Shown: piece after piece, positions 8,217 to 17,777 of the stretch | Position numbering within the stretch: the stretch's first letter is position 1 | How the letters are laid out: the number at the start of each line of letters is the position of its first letter | Source of the DNA: Sphingobacterium alkalisoli | GTDB lineage: Bacteria; Bacteroidota; Bacteroidia; Sphingobacteriales; Sphingobacteriaceae | Direction of reading: 5' to 3' | Length of the DNA: 64,000 bases | NCBI RefSeq assembly: GCF_005049105.1 | Contig: NZ_SUKA01000010.1 | Span: forward strand, 62,001-126,000 | Translations under genes and position numbers: made by a program | Notes under the pieces: model-generated | What the model was told of the DNA's origin: nothing | The model's database searches: none | The model's input: the letters and a program-made list of their open reading frames with translations, nothing else

Positions 8217-9140
8217 ATGAAGGTAGTTAATTGGACTTATGCAGTTATGTTTCTTTCTTTTAGCTTGGCTGGTTGCGGTAATAGCGCTAATCAAGAGAGT
8301 CAAGCAAAAGAAGATAGCGAAGATGTACTAAAAGGAAGCTTGCAGGTGGGAGTTGATGAAACGATATTACCGTTGTTTCTAGAAAATAAGGATGTTTTTG
8401 AGAGTTCATATTATAATGCAACCATCGTTCCTCATCCGGCAGCTGAAGTGCGTGCAATCAATGCCCTGATAAAGGGTGAGACAAACTTTGCTGTGCTAAC
8501 GCGCAAGCTGACACCCGAAGAAAGTAAATCTTTTGAGCAACGTTCTATTAAACCATTCATTTATCCGATTGCATATGATGGCATAGTTTTGGTAACAAAT
8601 AATGCGAGCATAGATACTAGTTTTACCGTTGTAGACGTTATGGCCTTATTAAAAGGAGATAAAGCCAAAAATACGAAGCTAGTCTTTGATAATGTAAACT
8701 CGAGCGTGTTGCGTTATTTTAAACACTTAGGTGCCATCGAAAAAATAGCGAGCAACAATGTGGAAGCACTTACATCGTCCGAAGAGGTATTGCAAGAGGT
8801 TGCAGATAATGTGGATAAAATAGGAGCGATTAGTTTTAATCAGTATCTATATTTAAAAAGTTCTTTTAAGGAAATAGATAAAATTCGTATATTAAGCGTT
8901 TTAAATGATGAGGGGGGAAAGCATCGGTATGTGAAACCCTCTCAGGCGACTTTATCGACGGACGAATATCCGCTGAAAAGAGCAATTTTTGTATTAAACT
9001 ACCAACCTAACTTTGGATTAGGAGTGGGTTTTTCGGCCTTCTTGACAGGAGATAGAGGGCAACGGATCGTGTTAAAGTCGGGATTGCTTCCCGCCACGAT
9101 GCCTGGTCGAGAGATTATAATAAGAGATAGAATAAATTAG
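8217..9140 (+). CDS. PstS-like substrate-binding lipoprotein
   Basis: 307 aa. The N terminus ends in a lipobox (FSLAGC, cysteine at about residue 20), so the mature protein should be a lipoprotein. The body has the PstS/PBP-like phosphate-binding fold: GSLQVGVDETILPLF at the start, a region with AVLTRKLTPEE, PIAYDGIVLVTN in the middle and GDRGQRIVLKSGLLPA near the end. No ABC permease or ATPase is nearby, so it is not part of a standard Pst transporter. Similar proteins are often encoded beside ExbB/ExbD/TonB in Bacteroidota, suggesting a role with that motor, but the ligand is unknown. A 26-bp gap leads to the TPR gene. Confidence 0.85.
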   Translation: MKVVNWTYAVMFLSFSLAGCGNSANQESQAKEDSEDVLKGSLQVGVDETILPLFLENKDVFESSYYNATIVPHPAAEVRAINALIKGETNFAVLTRKLTPEESKSFEQRSIKPFIYPIAYDGIVLVTNNASIDTSFTVVDVMALLKGDKAKNTKLVFDNVNSSVLRYFKHLGAIEKIASNNVEALTSSEEVLQEVADNVDKIGAISFNQYLYLKSSFKEIDKIRILSVLNDEGGKHRYVKPSQATLSTDEYPLKRAIFVLNYQPNFGLGVGFSAFLTGDRGQRIVLKSGLLPATMPGREIIIRDRIN

Positions 9141-9166
9141 AAACAATAAAGAACACAAATAAAGTT

Positions 9167-10897
9167 ATGACAAAAAGCAAATTATTTTTGAGTCTTTTAA
9201 TGGCGGGGGCAGTAGTAGGTACTGCAAGTGCGCAAAGTTTAAAAGATGCTCAAGCGGCAATGGAGGCAGAGCAATACGATAAAGCTAAAGGTATTTTGCA
9301 GAATCTTGTGCAAAAGAAAGCCAAAGATGGCGAGAATTACTTTTACCTGGGCCAGGTTCATCTAATCAATGATAAGGTGGATTCAGCTGCGATCGTTTTT
9401 CAAGAGGGTTTAACCAATAGTCCAAAAGAGCAATTGAACAATATAGGACTAGGGATTGTAGATCTAGAAAAAGGAAATGTCGCCGCTGCGGAACAAAAAT
9501 TTACGGCAGGAACTGCTGATTTAAAAAAGAAGGATTATCTACCACTATATTTTGTAGGTAGGGCTTATATTGATGCGCCAAAACCGGATTATACCAAAGC
9601 AATTGAGTATTTGACGCAGGCAAAATCGAAAAATCAGAAAGATCCCTTGATTCCGGTTGCCCTGGGGGACGCTTACGTTGGGTTGAATGAGAGTAGTCAA
9701 GCTTATGTTAACTATCGTGATGCGTTAAATATAGACCCAAACTTAATTAAGGCAAAGGTAGCTCAAGCAGTTATTACACGTCGTGCACAGGCTTATGATG
9801 TAGCTTTAGAGCAATTAACTGCATTAGCGGCAGAATACCCTACATTTGGTCCTATTTATCGGGAGCTTGCGGAAACACAATTGCAATTTGCCAAGCGTCT
9901 TCCTAATGAAACAGATGAGCAAAAGGCAACCTACGAAACGGAGATTGCTAAAGCGGTTACCAATTATAAGAAGTACTTAGAAGTAACGGGCGACAACTCG
10001 ATCGATGCGCGTGTACGTTACGCAGACTTTTTGGTGTTTGGTCAGGAATACGCAGAATTGAAAACAGTGGCACAGCAATTGGAAAATGCGCCGGGTATCG
10101 ATGCTAAAGTGTATCGTTATTTAGGATATATCGCCGTTAATCAGGATGAGGATTATCAAAAAGCAGTGGGTTACTTTGATAAGCTATTCGCAGAATCGGA
10201 TACAAGTCGGTTAATTGATTATGATTATCTGTTTTCAGGCCTTTCGTATATTGAAACTGGAAATGTAGAAAAAGGATTGGCAAATCTGAAAACTGCTTTA
10301 GCCAAGAATGCAGAGATGATGCCGGAGATCGGATCTGCAGGTATGATTGCGTATGGACAAGGGAAATACGAAGTTGCATCTGGTATTTTTAATATTCCGG
10401 CAAGCCAAAAAGGCACCGATTATTTCTACGAGGCAAATTTCTTCTTAGGGGATTCAAATTTCCGTGCTGGTGTAAAGAAGAAAGAAAAAGGAGAAGATCC
10501 TGCGAAGGAATTCGATGCTGCACTGAAAGCGTTCGACGTTATTATCAAATCGAACGATCAAAAAGTTAACGACGAATATTTAGCACGTGCATTATATTTA
10601 ACAGGTTATGTAAATATTTCATTGGATAATGTTAATCCAGAGGAAGCGGACCAATGTCAGGGTTTATTTGTTCCAGCATTTACGCAGCTGATTCAAGTCC
10701 TTAAAGACAAAGAAGCTGCTGGTACAGCCATTACGGATGTGGAGAAGTCTTATTTAGTAGATGCACACAACTACATTGGATATTACCAAATTACACAGGA
10801 GCAATATGATGCCGCAATGGAGTCATTCCAGAATACGGTGAAGTTATCTCCAGCAGATGAGTTTGCAAATGCATATATTGAGTATTTAGAAAGTTAA
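9167..10897 (+). CDS. Tetratricopeptide repeat protein, exported
   Basis: 576 aa with a cleavable signal (FLSLLMAGAVVGTASAQ) and many TPR-like helical pairs from about residue 25 to the end, for example QYDKAKGILQNLV, NYFYLGQVHLINDKVDSAAIVFQEGL and the last AMESFQNTVKLSPADEFANAYIEYL. Such periplasmic TPR proteins act as protein-interaction scaffolds. It closes the exbB-to-TPR cluster, follows the PstS-like gene by 26 bp, and is followed by a terminator, so it probably works with the TonB motor or an envelope complex. The exact partner is unknown. Confidence 0.9.
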   Translation: MTKSKLFLSLLMAGAVVGTASAQSLKDAQAAMEAEQYDKAKGILQNLVQKKAKDGENYFYLGQVHLINDKVDSAAIVFQEGLTNSPKEQLNNIGLGIVDLEKGNVAAAEQKFTAGTADLKKKDYLPLYFVGRAYIDAPKPDYTKAIEYLTQAKSKNQKDPLIPVALGDAYVGLNESSQAYVNYRDALNIDPNLIKAKVAQAVITRRAQAYDVALEQLTALAAEYPTFGPIYRELAETQLQFAKRLPNETDEQKATYETEIAKAVTNYKKYLEVTGDNSIDARVRYADFLVFGQEYAELKTVAQQLENAPGIDAKVYRYLGYIAVNQDEDYQKAVGYFDKLFAESDTSRLIDYDYLFSGLSYIETGNVEKGLANLKTALAKNAEMMPEIGSAGMIAYGQGKYEVASGIFNIPASQKGTDYFYEANFFLGDSNFRAGVKKKEKGEDPAKEFDAALKAFDVIIKSNDQKVNDEYLARALYLTGYVNISLDNVNPEEADQCQGLFVPAFTQLIQVLKDKEAAGTAITDVEKSYLVDAHNYIGYYQITQEQYDAAMESFQNTVKLSPADEFANAYIEYLES

Positions 10898-10932
10898 TCC
10901 CTATTTGGGTAGTTAATGATAAATATCATAAG

Positions 10933-10958
10933 AAGGGGCTGTTTCAGTCCCTTTTTTT
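10933..10958 (+). terminator. Terminator after the TPR gene
   Basis: GGGGCTG-TTT-CAGTCCC, a 7-bp stem with one G-T pair, followed by seven T. It separates the TonB cluster from the nuo operon. Confidence 0.8.
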
Positions 10959-10973
10959 ATTGGCAAAAATCCC

Positions 10974-10981
10974 TATCTTTG
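10974..10981 (+). promoter_or_regulatory. nuo operon promoter, -7 box
   Basis: TATCTTTG fits the Bacteroidota -7 consensus and lies 25 nt before the nuoA start. The T-run of the preceding terminator occupies the -33 position. Confidence 0.6.
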
Positions 10982-11006
10982 TTAAGACAACAACAATTAG
11001 AAAACT

Positions 11007-11387
11007 ATGGAAAACCTACAGGGAGCAAGCCTTCCAGTCGATTACGTTCCTATTCTTATACAGCTGGCGGTTGCTGTGGGATTTGGTGTGTTTGCTATTG
11101 TAAGCACACACTTACTCGGTCCTAAAGTTCGTACAGAGAGTAAACTGGATTCGTTTGAATCGGGGATTAAAGTCATTGGAAATGCCCGTCAACCTTTTTC
11201 TATTAAGTATTTTTTGGTCGCCTTGCTGTTTGTGGTATTCGATGTCGAGGTTATATTTATGTACCCTTGGGCCGTTAATTTCAGGGAGTTCGGAGTAGAA
11301 GGTCTTATCGAGATGTTTATTTTCATGGGAATGCTCTTGGCGGGGTTCATCTATGTCATTAAGAAAAAGGCACTAGATTGGGATTAG
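11007..11387 (+). CDS. nuoA: NADH-quinone oxidoreductase subunit A
   Basis: 126 aa, three transmembrane helices (about residues 14-35, 68-88 and 96-117). The block SKLDSFESGIKVIGNARQPFSIKYFLVALLF is the ND3/NuoA loop and second helix, and FDVEVIFMYPWA is the conserved acidic membrane motif. Subunit of the membrane arm of complex I at the junction with the peripheral arm. First of 14 consecutive nuo genes on the plus strand. Confidence 0.97.
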   Translation: MENLQGASLPVDYVPILIQLAVAVGFGVFAIVSTHLLGPKVRTESKLDSFESGIKVIGNARQPFSIKYFLVALLFVVFDVEVIFMYPWAVNFREFGVEGLIEMFIFMGMLLAGFIYVIKKKALDWD

Positions 11388-11490
11388 AATCGTTATAAAT
11401 AAAGATTAGCTTTTTTTTAGAAAGCTGAAAATTACTATTTTGTGGCTGATTCGATCAGCATAGTGAAGTAAACCGAATAACAATAACAGC

Positions 11491-12045
11491 ATGAGTAACG
11501 TAAAGTTAGGAGAAACTCCTCCGGGAGTAGAGGGGGCAGGATTTTTTGCAACATCATTGGATAAAGCTGTAGGTCTGGCAAGGGCTAATTCACTATGGCC
11601 TTTACCTTTTGCAACCTCCTGTTGTGGGATTGAATTTATGGCTACCATGGGTTCCACATATGATTTGGCTCGCTTCGGAGCAGAGCGACCTAGTTTTTCC
11701 CCGAGGCAGGCAGATATGTTGCTCGTAATGGGCACTATTGCCAAGAAAATGGCGCCGGTTTTAAAGCAGGTGTATATTCAAATGGCAGAACCTCGTTGGG
11801 TGATTGCCGTCGGAGCCTGTGCTTCCAGCGGAGGTATTTTTGATACCTACTCGGTATTACAGGGTATAGACGAAATTATTCCGGTAGATGTATATGTACC
11901 GGGGTGTCCGCCTCGACCCGAAGCAATTCTAGATGGGGTACTACGACTTCAAGATATTGTAAAAAGCGAATCGCTTAATCGGAGAAATACCCCCGAGTAT
12001 CAAGCATTATTAGAGAAATACGGAATTGTTACGCACAATGGATAA
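11491..12045 (+). CDS. nuoB: NADH-quinone oxidoreductase subunit B
   Basis: 184 aa. Carries the cysteines for the terminal 4Fe-4S cluster N2: the tandem cysteines in SCCGIEF, one in GACASSGG and one in PGCPPRPEA. It hands electrons to quinone next to NuoD. Separated from nuoA by 103 bp that hold a small inverted repeat (GCTGAT/ATCAGC around 11443-11459). Its end overlaps the nuoC start by 8 bp, so the two are probably translationally coupled. Confidence 0.97.
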   Translation: MSNVKLGETPPGVEGAGFFATSLDKAVGLARANSLWPLPFATSCCGIEFMATMGSTYDLARFGAERPSFSPRQADMLLVMGTIAKKMAPVLKQVYIQMAEPRWVIAVGACASSGGIFDTYSVLQGIDEIIPVDVYVPGCPPRPEAILDGVLRLQDIVKSESLNRRNTPEYQALLEKYGIVTHNG

Positions 12046-12532
12046 TCAAAGTGTTTTAAATCGGCTAAAGGATAAATTTGGAGACCAGATTCAAAATCCC
12101 CTAGAACCACACGATCTTTTAACGGTAGAGACCTCCGTCGAAAGCATTATTGACGTATTACAGTTTGTTAAATCGGACGATCTACTCCAGTTTAGCTACT
12201 TGACGGATATTACGGCAGTACATTATCCAAATCAGGAAAAATCCTTTGCAGTTGTTTACCATGTGCACAATCTCTATCAAAATATACGTTTACGCATTAA
12301 AGTGTATATTGATGGACAAAATCCAGTTATTCCAACAGCTACGGTAGTTTGGCATGGCGCCAATTGGATGGAGCGGGAAACATATGATTTCTTTGGAATT
12401 ATTTTCGAAGGACACCCGGATTTGCGACGTATTTTAAATATGGACGACCTAGGTGTTTTCCCCATGCGGAAGGAATATCCGTTAGAAGATCCGAATCGGG
12501 TAGATAAGAAAGATTTTTATTTTGGACGTTAG
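12038..12532 (+). CDS. nuoC: NADH-quinone oxidoreductase subunit C
   Basis: 164 aa from the ATG at 12038; a TTG four codons upstream is less likely. Matches the 30-kDa subunit: TAVHYPNQEKSFAVVYHV in the middle and WMERETYDFFGIIFEGHPDLRRIL with the conserved acidic/aromatic signature. It helps bind NuoB and NuoD in the peripheral arm. Here nuoC and nuoD are separate genes, unlike the fused nuoCD of enterobacteria. Confidence 0.96.
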   Translation: MDNQSVLNRLKDKFGDQIQNPLEPHDLLTVETSVESIIDVLQFVKSDDLLQFSYLTDITAVHYPNQEKSFAVVYHVHNLYQNIRLRIKVYIDGQNPVIPTATVVWHGANWMERETYDFFGIIFEGHPDLRRILNMDDLGVFPMRKEYPLEDPNRVDKKDFYFGR

Positions 12533-12556
12533 ATCCAAGTTAATTTAAGAGTACAG

Positions 12557-13792
12557 ATGAGTTTACCTATCACCGAAATAACAAGTAATAAGAGCGTTTT
12601 TGTTGATAATGATCCGCAAGATGAGTTAATCACCCTTAATTTGGGCCCCACCCATCCGGCGACTCACGGTGTCTTTCAGAATGTCCTTCAGATTGATGGT
12701 GAGCGCATAGTGAGCGGAGTTTCGACGATTGGCTATATTCACCGAGCATTCGAAAAAATTGCCGAGCATCGTCCGTTTTATCAGATTACGCCATTAACCG
12801 ATCGTCTGAATTACTGTTCATCTCCTATTAACAATATGGGATGGCATATGACGGTAGAGAAGTTGCTACGCATTGAAATTCCAAAGCGCGTTCAGTACAT
12901 GCGTGTAATCGTTATGGAGCTAGCGCGTATTGCCGATCATATTATTTGTAACGGTATTCTAGGTGTAGATACCGGCGCTTTTTCCGGATTTTTATATGTG
13001 ATGCAAGAGCGTGAGTTTATCTATGAAATTTTTGAAGAGATCTGCGGTGCACGCCTGACAACAAATATTGGACGTATAGGTGGATTTGAACGCGATTTTA
13101 ACGAAATCGCATTTTCAAAAATAGAAGAATTTATCACGCGATTCCCGGCAGTCTTAACAGAGTTTGAGGAATTGTTTGTACGCAATAGAATATTCATAGA
13201 GCGTACTTCCGGCGTAGCGGCAGTTACCCCGGAGGAAGCATTGAGCTACAGTTGGTCAGGGCCTATTCTTCGCGCAACAGGCGTAGATTACGATGTTCGT
13301 GTCGTTTCCCCTTATTGTTCGTACGAAGAGTTTGATTTTGAGGTGCCGGTGGGTACAAATGGCGATGTATACGACCGGTTTTTGGTTCGTAACGAAGAAA
13401 TGTGGCAGTCGATGCGTATTATACGACAGGCGTTGGAAAAAATTTCCAAAGAGCCTTCGGGCGTTTTTCATGCCGATGTCCCAGAGTTTTACCTACCCCC
13501 AAAGGAGCAAGTGTACACCAATATGGAGGCGCTGATCTATCATTTCAAAATCGTGATGGGGGAGTGGGAAACACCGCAATCCGAAGTGTATCACGCCGTA
13601 GAAGGAGGTAATGGCGAGTTGGGTTTCTACTTAATTCATGACGGCGGTCGCACACCGTATCGCCTTCATTTCAGGAGACCATCCTTTATCAATTACCAAA
13701 TGTTTGCACCTATGAGTAGCGGAATGTTGATTTCCGACGCTATTATTAACATGAGTAGTTTAAATGTTATTGCAGGAGAATTAGATGCTTAG
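12557..13792 (+). CDS. nuoD: NADH-quinone oxidoreductase subunit D
   Basis: 411 aa, the 49-kDa subunit. NLGPTHPATHGVF near the N terminus lines the quinone chamber, and IGYIHRAFEKIAE follows. The C terminus GMLISDAIINMSSLNVIAGELDA is the usual family end. Together with NuoB it forms the quinone-reduction site. Its last codons overlap the nuoE start by 8 bp. Confidence 0.97.
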   Translation: MSLPITEITSNKSVFVDNDPQDELITLNLGPTHPATHGVFQNVLQIDGERIVSGVSTIGYIHRAFEKIAEHRPFYQITPLTDRLNYCSSPINNMGWHMTVEKLLRIEIPKRVQYMRVIVMELARIADHIICNGILGVDTGAFSGFLYVMQEREFIYEIFEEICGARLTTNIGRIGGFERDFNEIAFSKIEEFITRFPAVLTEFEELFVRNRIFIERTSGVAAVTPEEALSYSWSGPILRATGVDYDVRVVSPYCSYEEFDFEVPVGTNGDVYDRFLVRNEEMWQSMRIIRQALEKISKEPSGVFHADVPEFYLPPKEQVYTNMEALIYHFKIVMGEWETPQSEVYHAVEGGNGELGFYLIHDGGRTPYRLHFRRPSFINYQMFAPMSSGMLISDAIINMSSLNVIAGELDA

Positions 13793-14312
13793 TGTAAAAG
13801 AAAATCACCCCGTAGAGTTTTCTACTGAACTATTGAACAAGTTTGCAGAAGTCGCAAGTCGGTACCCAGAAGGCAAACAGAAATCTGCGCTTTTACCGGT
13901 CTTACATTTGGTGCAGGCGGAATACGGTTGGTTAAGTACAGACGCCATGGATAAAGTTGCCCAGTTCCTTCACATCGAACCGATCGAGGTGTACGAAGTG
14001 GCGACCTTCTATACGATGTATTTTTTGCGCCCGCAGGGAAAGTATAATTTAGAAATATGCCGTACCGGACCATGTTGTTTGGTCGGTGCAGAGCGCATTA
14101 TGCAACATATAGAAAATACCCTTGGCATAAAAGAGGGTGAAGTCACATCGGATGGTTTATTTTCCTGGCGCGGAGTCGAATGCCTTGCCGCATGTGGTTA
14201 TGGCCCGGTATTACAAATTGGACCAGACTACACTTTTTACGAAAACTTAACAGAACAAAGTGTCGCTCAATTGATTGAAACTTTGAAAAATAAAGCACAA
14301 ACGGAAGCGTAA
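13785..14312 (+). CDS. nuoE: NADH-quinone oxidoreductase subunit E
   Basis: 175 aa, thioredoxin-like 24-kDa subunit. The 2Fe-2S (N1a) ligands are visible in CRTGPCCLVGA and CLAACGYGP. The N-terminal helical part (KQKSALLPVLHLVQAEYGWLS) is also standard. Works with NuoF in the NADH dehydrogenase module. It overlaps nuoD by 8 bp and ends 5 bp before nuoF. Confidence 0.97.
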   Translation: MLSVKENHPVEFSTELLNKFAEVASRYPEGKQKSALLPVLHLVQAEYGWLSTDAMDKVAQFLHIEPIEVYEVATFYTMYFLRPQGKYNLEICRTGPCCLVGAERIMQHIENTLGIKEGEVTSDGLFSWRGVECLAACGYGPVLQIGPDYTFYENLTEQSVAQLIETLKNKAQTEA

Positions 14313-14317
14313 TCATT

Positions 14318-15673
14318 ATGGGTCGTAAGTTATTATTAGAACATATAGACGTTCCAGGCATCAATACCTTTGACGTATACCGACAACAGGGAGGGTATCG
14401 TGCGGTAGAGAAAGCGTTGAAAACCATGTCATCCGAGGATGTCGTAGAAGAAGTGAAAAAATCCGGGTTACGTGGACGCGGTGGGGCAGGTTTCCCGACA
14501 GGGATGAAATGGGGATTCTTGGCCAAGCCGGAAGGTGTGCCACGTTATTTGGTGTGCAACGGCGACGAGTCCGAGCCCGGTACATTCAAAGATCGTTATT
14601 TAATGACGCATATACCGCATCTTTTGATCGAAGGTATGATTGTGTCGAGTTTTGCCCTGGGAGCCAACACATCATATATATATATACGAGGTGAAATGAT
14701 GCCGCAGATACGCATTGTAGAGCGCGCAATTGCGGAGGCGAAAGCCGCCGGATTTCTAGGGAAAAATATTTTAGGGACAGGATATGATCTGGAGATTTAT
14801 GTTCAGCCTGGAGGAGGAGCCTATATCTGTGGTGAAGAAACAGCTCTGTTGGAGTCTCTAGAAGGTAAACGTGGCAATCCACGCATCAAGCCACCTTTCC
14901 CGGCGATTGCGGGACTCTATGGTTGCCCAACAGTGGTAAACAACGTGGAATCCATTGCTGCTACTGTTCCGATCATCAACGACGGAGGCGAAGAATACGC
15001 CAAGATTGGCATTGAAAGAAGTACCGGTACAAAATTAATATCCGCTAGTGGTAATATTGTACGACCTGGCGTATATGAAATAGACTTAGGACTTCCTGTA
15101 GAGGAATTTATCTATTCCGACGAATACTGTGGTGGGATTGCTAATGGTAAAAAGCTGAAAGCTTTGGTACCTGGCGGGTCATCGGTCCCGATCTTACCGG
15201 CAAATTTGATTTCAAAGACTATCAATGGAAACGCACGACTGATGACGTACGAATCATTGGCCGACGGCGGTTTTGCAACAGGTAGTTCAATGGGATCTGG
15301 CGGATTTATTGTTTTTGATGAAGATCAATGTATCGTTCGCAATACGTGGAATTTTGCCCGCTTTTATCATCACGAAAGCTGTGGGCAGTGTTCACCCTGC
15401 AGGGAAGGAACAGGTTGGATGGAAAAGATCTTGCATAAGATTGAAACAGGAAGAGGTAACATAGAAGATATTGATTTGTTGTGGGATGTGCAGCGCCGTA
15501 TCGAGGGCAATACCATCTGTCCGTTGGGAGATGCCGCTGCCTGGCCGGTTGCAGCAGCTATTCGTCACTTCAGAGATGAATTCGAATGGCATATTACCCA
15601 GCCCCAGGAAGCACTCAGTAGGAATTATGGATTAGCACATTATGCAGATCCGGTTACACCCATAGTACAATAA
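14318..15673 (+). CDS. nuoF: NADH-quinone oxidoreductase subunit F
   Basis: 451 aa, NADH- and FMN-binding 51-kDa subunit. LRGRGGAGFPTGMKW is the NADH/FMN glycine loop, CNGDESEPGTFKDR and PGGGAYICGEETALLESLEG are the other cofactor motifs, and SCGQCSPCREGTGW plus a later cysteine in NTICPLGDAA bind cluster N3. Receives the hydride from NADH and starts the electron chain. Confidence 0.98.
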   Translation: MGRKLLLEHIDVPGINTFDVYRQQGGYRAVEKALKTMSSEDVVEEVKKSGLRGRGGAGFPTGMKWGFLAKPEGVPRYLVCNGDESEPGTFKDRYLMTHIPHLLIEGMIVSSFALGANTSYIYIRGEMMPQIRIVERAIAEAKAAGFLGKNILGTGYDLEIYVQPGGGAYICGEETALLESLEGKRGNPRIKPPFPAIAGLYGCPTVVNNVESIAATVPIINDGGEEYAKIGIERSTGTKLISASGNIVRPGVYEIDLGLPVEEFIYSDEYCGGIANGKKLKALVPGGSSVPILPANLISKTINGNARLMTYESLADGGFATGSSMGSGGFIVFDEDQCIVRNTWNFARFYHHESCGQCSPCREGTGWMEKILHKIETGRGNIEDIDLLWDVQRRIEGNTICPLGDAAAWPVAAAIRHFRDEFEWHITQPQEALSRNYGLAHYADPVTPIVQ

Positions 15674-15690
15674 TATTAATAGCAGATACG

Positions 15691-16707
15691 ATGGCTGAAG
15701 AAGAAGTAAAATTTACAGTAACGATTGATGGTATTCCGGTGAATGTAGCTCCGGGTACTTCTATTCTAAATGCCGCACGTCAGATTGGTGGGGATATCGT
15801 TCCTCCTGCGATGTGTTATTATTCCAAGTTGGAAGGCTCAGGAGGGAAATGCCGTACCTGTCTTGTAAAAGTATCCAAAGGTTCTGAGAAAGACCCTAGG
15901 CCAATGCCTAAATTAGTAGCCTCCTGTCGTACGACAGTGATGGACGGCATGGAAGTGCAAAATATTACGTCGCCCGAAGTGGTCGATGCGCGCAAAGGTG
16001 TTGTGGAGTTTTTATTGATCAACCATCCGTTAGATTGTCCTGTATGCGATCAGGCCGGCGAATGCAAGTTGCAGGATCTGGGCTATGAGCATGGTGCCGA
16101 GCAAACACGCTATGAGTTCGGACGCCGCACCTTCGAACGTATCGACATTGGAGATAAGATACAATTGCACATGAATAGGTGTATTTTATGTTATCGTTGT
16201 GTGTATGTCGCCAATCAATTGACTAATAAGCGGGAACATGGCATCTTACATAGAGGTGATCATTCCGAAATATCAACCTACATCGAGGAAGCATTAGATA
16301 ACGATTTTATCGGAAATGTGATCGACGTGTGCCCTGTAGGTGCGCTTACGGATAAAACATTTCGATTCAAAAATCGGGTTTGGTTTACCAAGCCCGTCGA
16401 TGCACACCGAGACTGCCCAAGCTGTTCAGGTAAGGTCACCTTATGGTACAAGGGCGCAGATGTACTTCGGGTAACAGGGCGAAAAGACGAATTTGGCGAA
16501 GTGGAAGATTTCATCTGTAATACCTGCCGCTTTGATACCAAACAGACTAACCAGTGGATATTGGAGGAGCCCACTAAGGTAGATAAAGAGTCGGTTATCA
16601 ATTCAAATCACTATTACAACTTTAATCCACCTGCGGTTATCCAGGAAAATCCATCATTGCAAGAAGCAAATGAGGAACAATTAGCAAGAACTGAAAAATT
16701 AAAATAA
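15691..16707 (+). CDS. nuoG: NADH-quinone oxidoreductase subunit G, short form
   Basis: 338 aa. Order: 2Fe-2S ferredoxin domain (about residues 5-85; cysteines in PAMCYYSKLEGSGGKCRTC and ASCR), the His-Cys3 4Fe-4S cluster (about residues 111-125; HPLDCPVCDQAGECKLQ), a second 4Fe-4S site (RCILCYRC with a distant CPVGALT), and a C-terminal tail with two extra CxxC pairs (CPSCSG and CNTC). The large molybdopterin-like domain of the classical roughly 700-900-aa NuoG is absent; short NuoG proteins are known in Bacteroidota, so this is not a truncation. It sits in frame between nuoF and nuoH with normal spacing. Confidence 0.94.
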   Translation: MAEEEVKFTVTIDGIPVNVAPGTSILNAARQIGGDIVPPAMCYYSKLEGSGGKCRTCLVKVSKGSEKDPRPMPKLVASCRTTVMDGMEVQNITSPEVVDARKGVVEFLLINHPLDCPVCDQAGECKLQDLGYEHGAEQTRYEFGRRTFERIDIGDKIQLHMNRCILCYRCVYVANQLTNKREHGILHRGDHSEISTYIEEALDNDFIGNVIDVCPVGALTDKTFRFKNRVWFTKPVDAHRDCPSCSGKVTLWYKGADVLRVTGRKDEFGEVEDFICNTCRFDTKQTNQWILEEPTKVDKESVINSNHYYNFNPPAVIQENPSLQEANEEQLARTEKLK

Positions 16708-16720
16708 GCACAGACGCGAA

Positions 16721-17761
16721 ATGGAAGGAGCTTTTATTTTAGAAAAATTAATACTGGTTGTCATCATTTTTACCATTTCATTGGTAATAGCGATGTATTC
16801 CACCCTGGCCGAGCGTAAGATCGCAGGATTCATGCAAGATCGTTATGGACCCGATCGTGCTGGCTTGTTCGGCCTGTTGCAGCCACTTTGTGATGGAGGG
16901 AAGTTCTTTTTCAAAGAAGAAATTATTCCGGCAGGTGCCCATAAACCGTTGTTTATCATTGGTCCGACACTTGCTATTATCACCGCCTGTATTAGTTCTG
17001 CTGTGATACCATGGGGACAAAATCTCACGATTGGCGATCGCGTGGTAACCTTACAGGTAGCCGACATCAATGTAGGTGTATTGTACATATTTGGTGTAAT
17101 CGCATTAGGTGTCTACGGTGTAATGATTGGCGGTTGGGCATCGAATAATAAGTTCTCGTTGATGGGGGCTATTCGTGCAGCCTCCCAAAGTATCAGTTAT
17201 GAAATCGGAATGGGATTGTCCCTCATAGCCTTGTTGATGGTAACAGGATCTTTATCTATTGGCGATATTGTATCCCAACAGTCTGGTTTTGTAAATTGGA
17301 ACATCTGGGTACAACCACTAGGATTTCTTATTTTTATGACCTGCGCATTCGCAGAATGTAATCGGGTTCCTTTTGACCTGCCAGAATGTGAAACGGAATT
17401 GATCGGGGGGTACCATACCGAATACTCGTCCATGAAATTAGGTCTTTATATGTTCTCTGAATATATCAATATGTTTGTTTCATCCGCGCTGATGGCTGCC
17501 TTATATTTTGGAGGATATAATTTCCCATTCATGTATGAAATGGGGCTGTCAGAAAACTGGATCACCATTATAGGCGTGTTGGTATTTTTCGCCAAAATAT
17601 TCGCTTTTATCTTCTTTTTCATGTGGATCCGCTGGACATTACCGCGTTTTCGTTATGACCAGTTGATGAAATTAGGTTGGAAAATGCTGATTCCGCTGGC
17701 CATAGCCAATATTGTATTGACAGGAATAATTACTATTGTAAAGGATACTTATTTTAACTAG
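16721..17761 (+). CDS. nuoH: NADH-quinone oxidoreductase subunit H
   Basis: 346 aa with about eight transmembrane helices. Contains the signature ERKIAGFMQDRYGPDRAG and the quinone-site loop AECNRVPFDLPECETELIGG. It forms the membrane end of the quinone chamber and connects the redox arm with the proton pumps. 14 bp after nuoG, 17 bp before nuoI. Confidence 0.98.
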   Translation: MEGAFILEKLILVVIIFTISLVIAMYSTLAERKIAGFMQDRYGPDRAGLFGLLQPLCDGGKFFFKEEIIPAGAHKPLFIIGPTLAIITACISSAVIPWGQNLTIGDRVVTLQVADINVGVLYIFGVIALGVYGVMIGGWASNNKFSLMGAIRAASQSISYEIGMGLSLIALLMVTGSLSIGDIVSQQSGFVNWNIWVQPLGFLIFMTCAFAECNRVPFDLPECETELIGGYHTEYSSMKLGLYMFSEYINMFVSSALMAALYFGGYNFPFMYEMGLSENWITIIGVLVFFAKIFAFIFFFMWIRWTLPRFRYDQLMKLGWKMLIPLAIANIVLTGIITIVKDTYFN

Positions 17762-17777
17762 TTAAGAAGGGAGCAAG

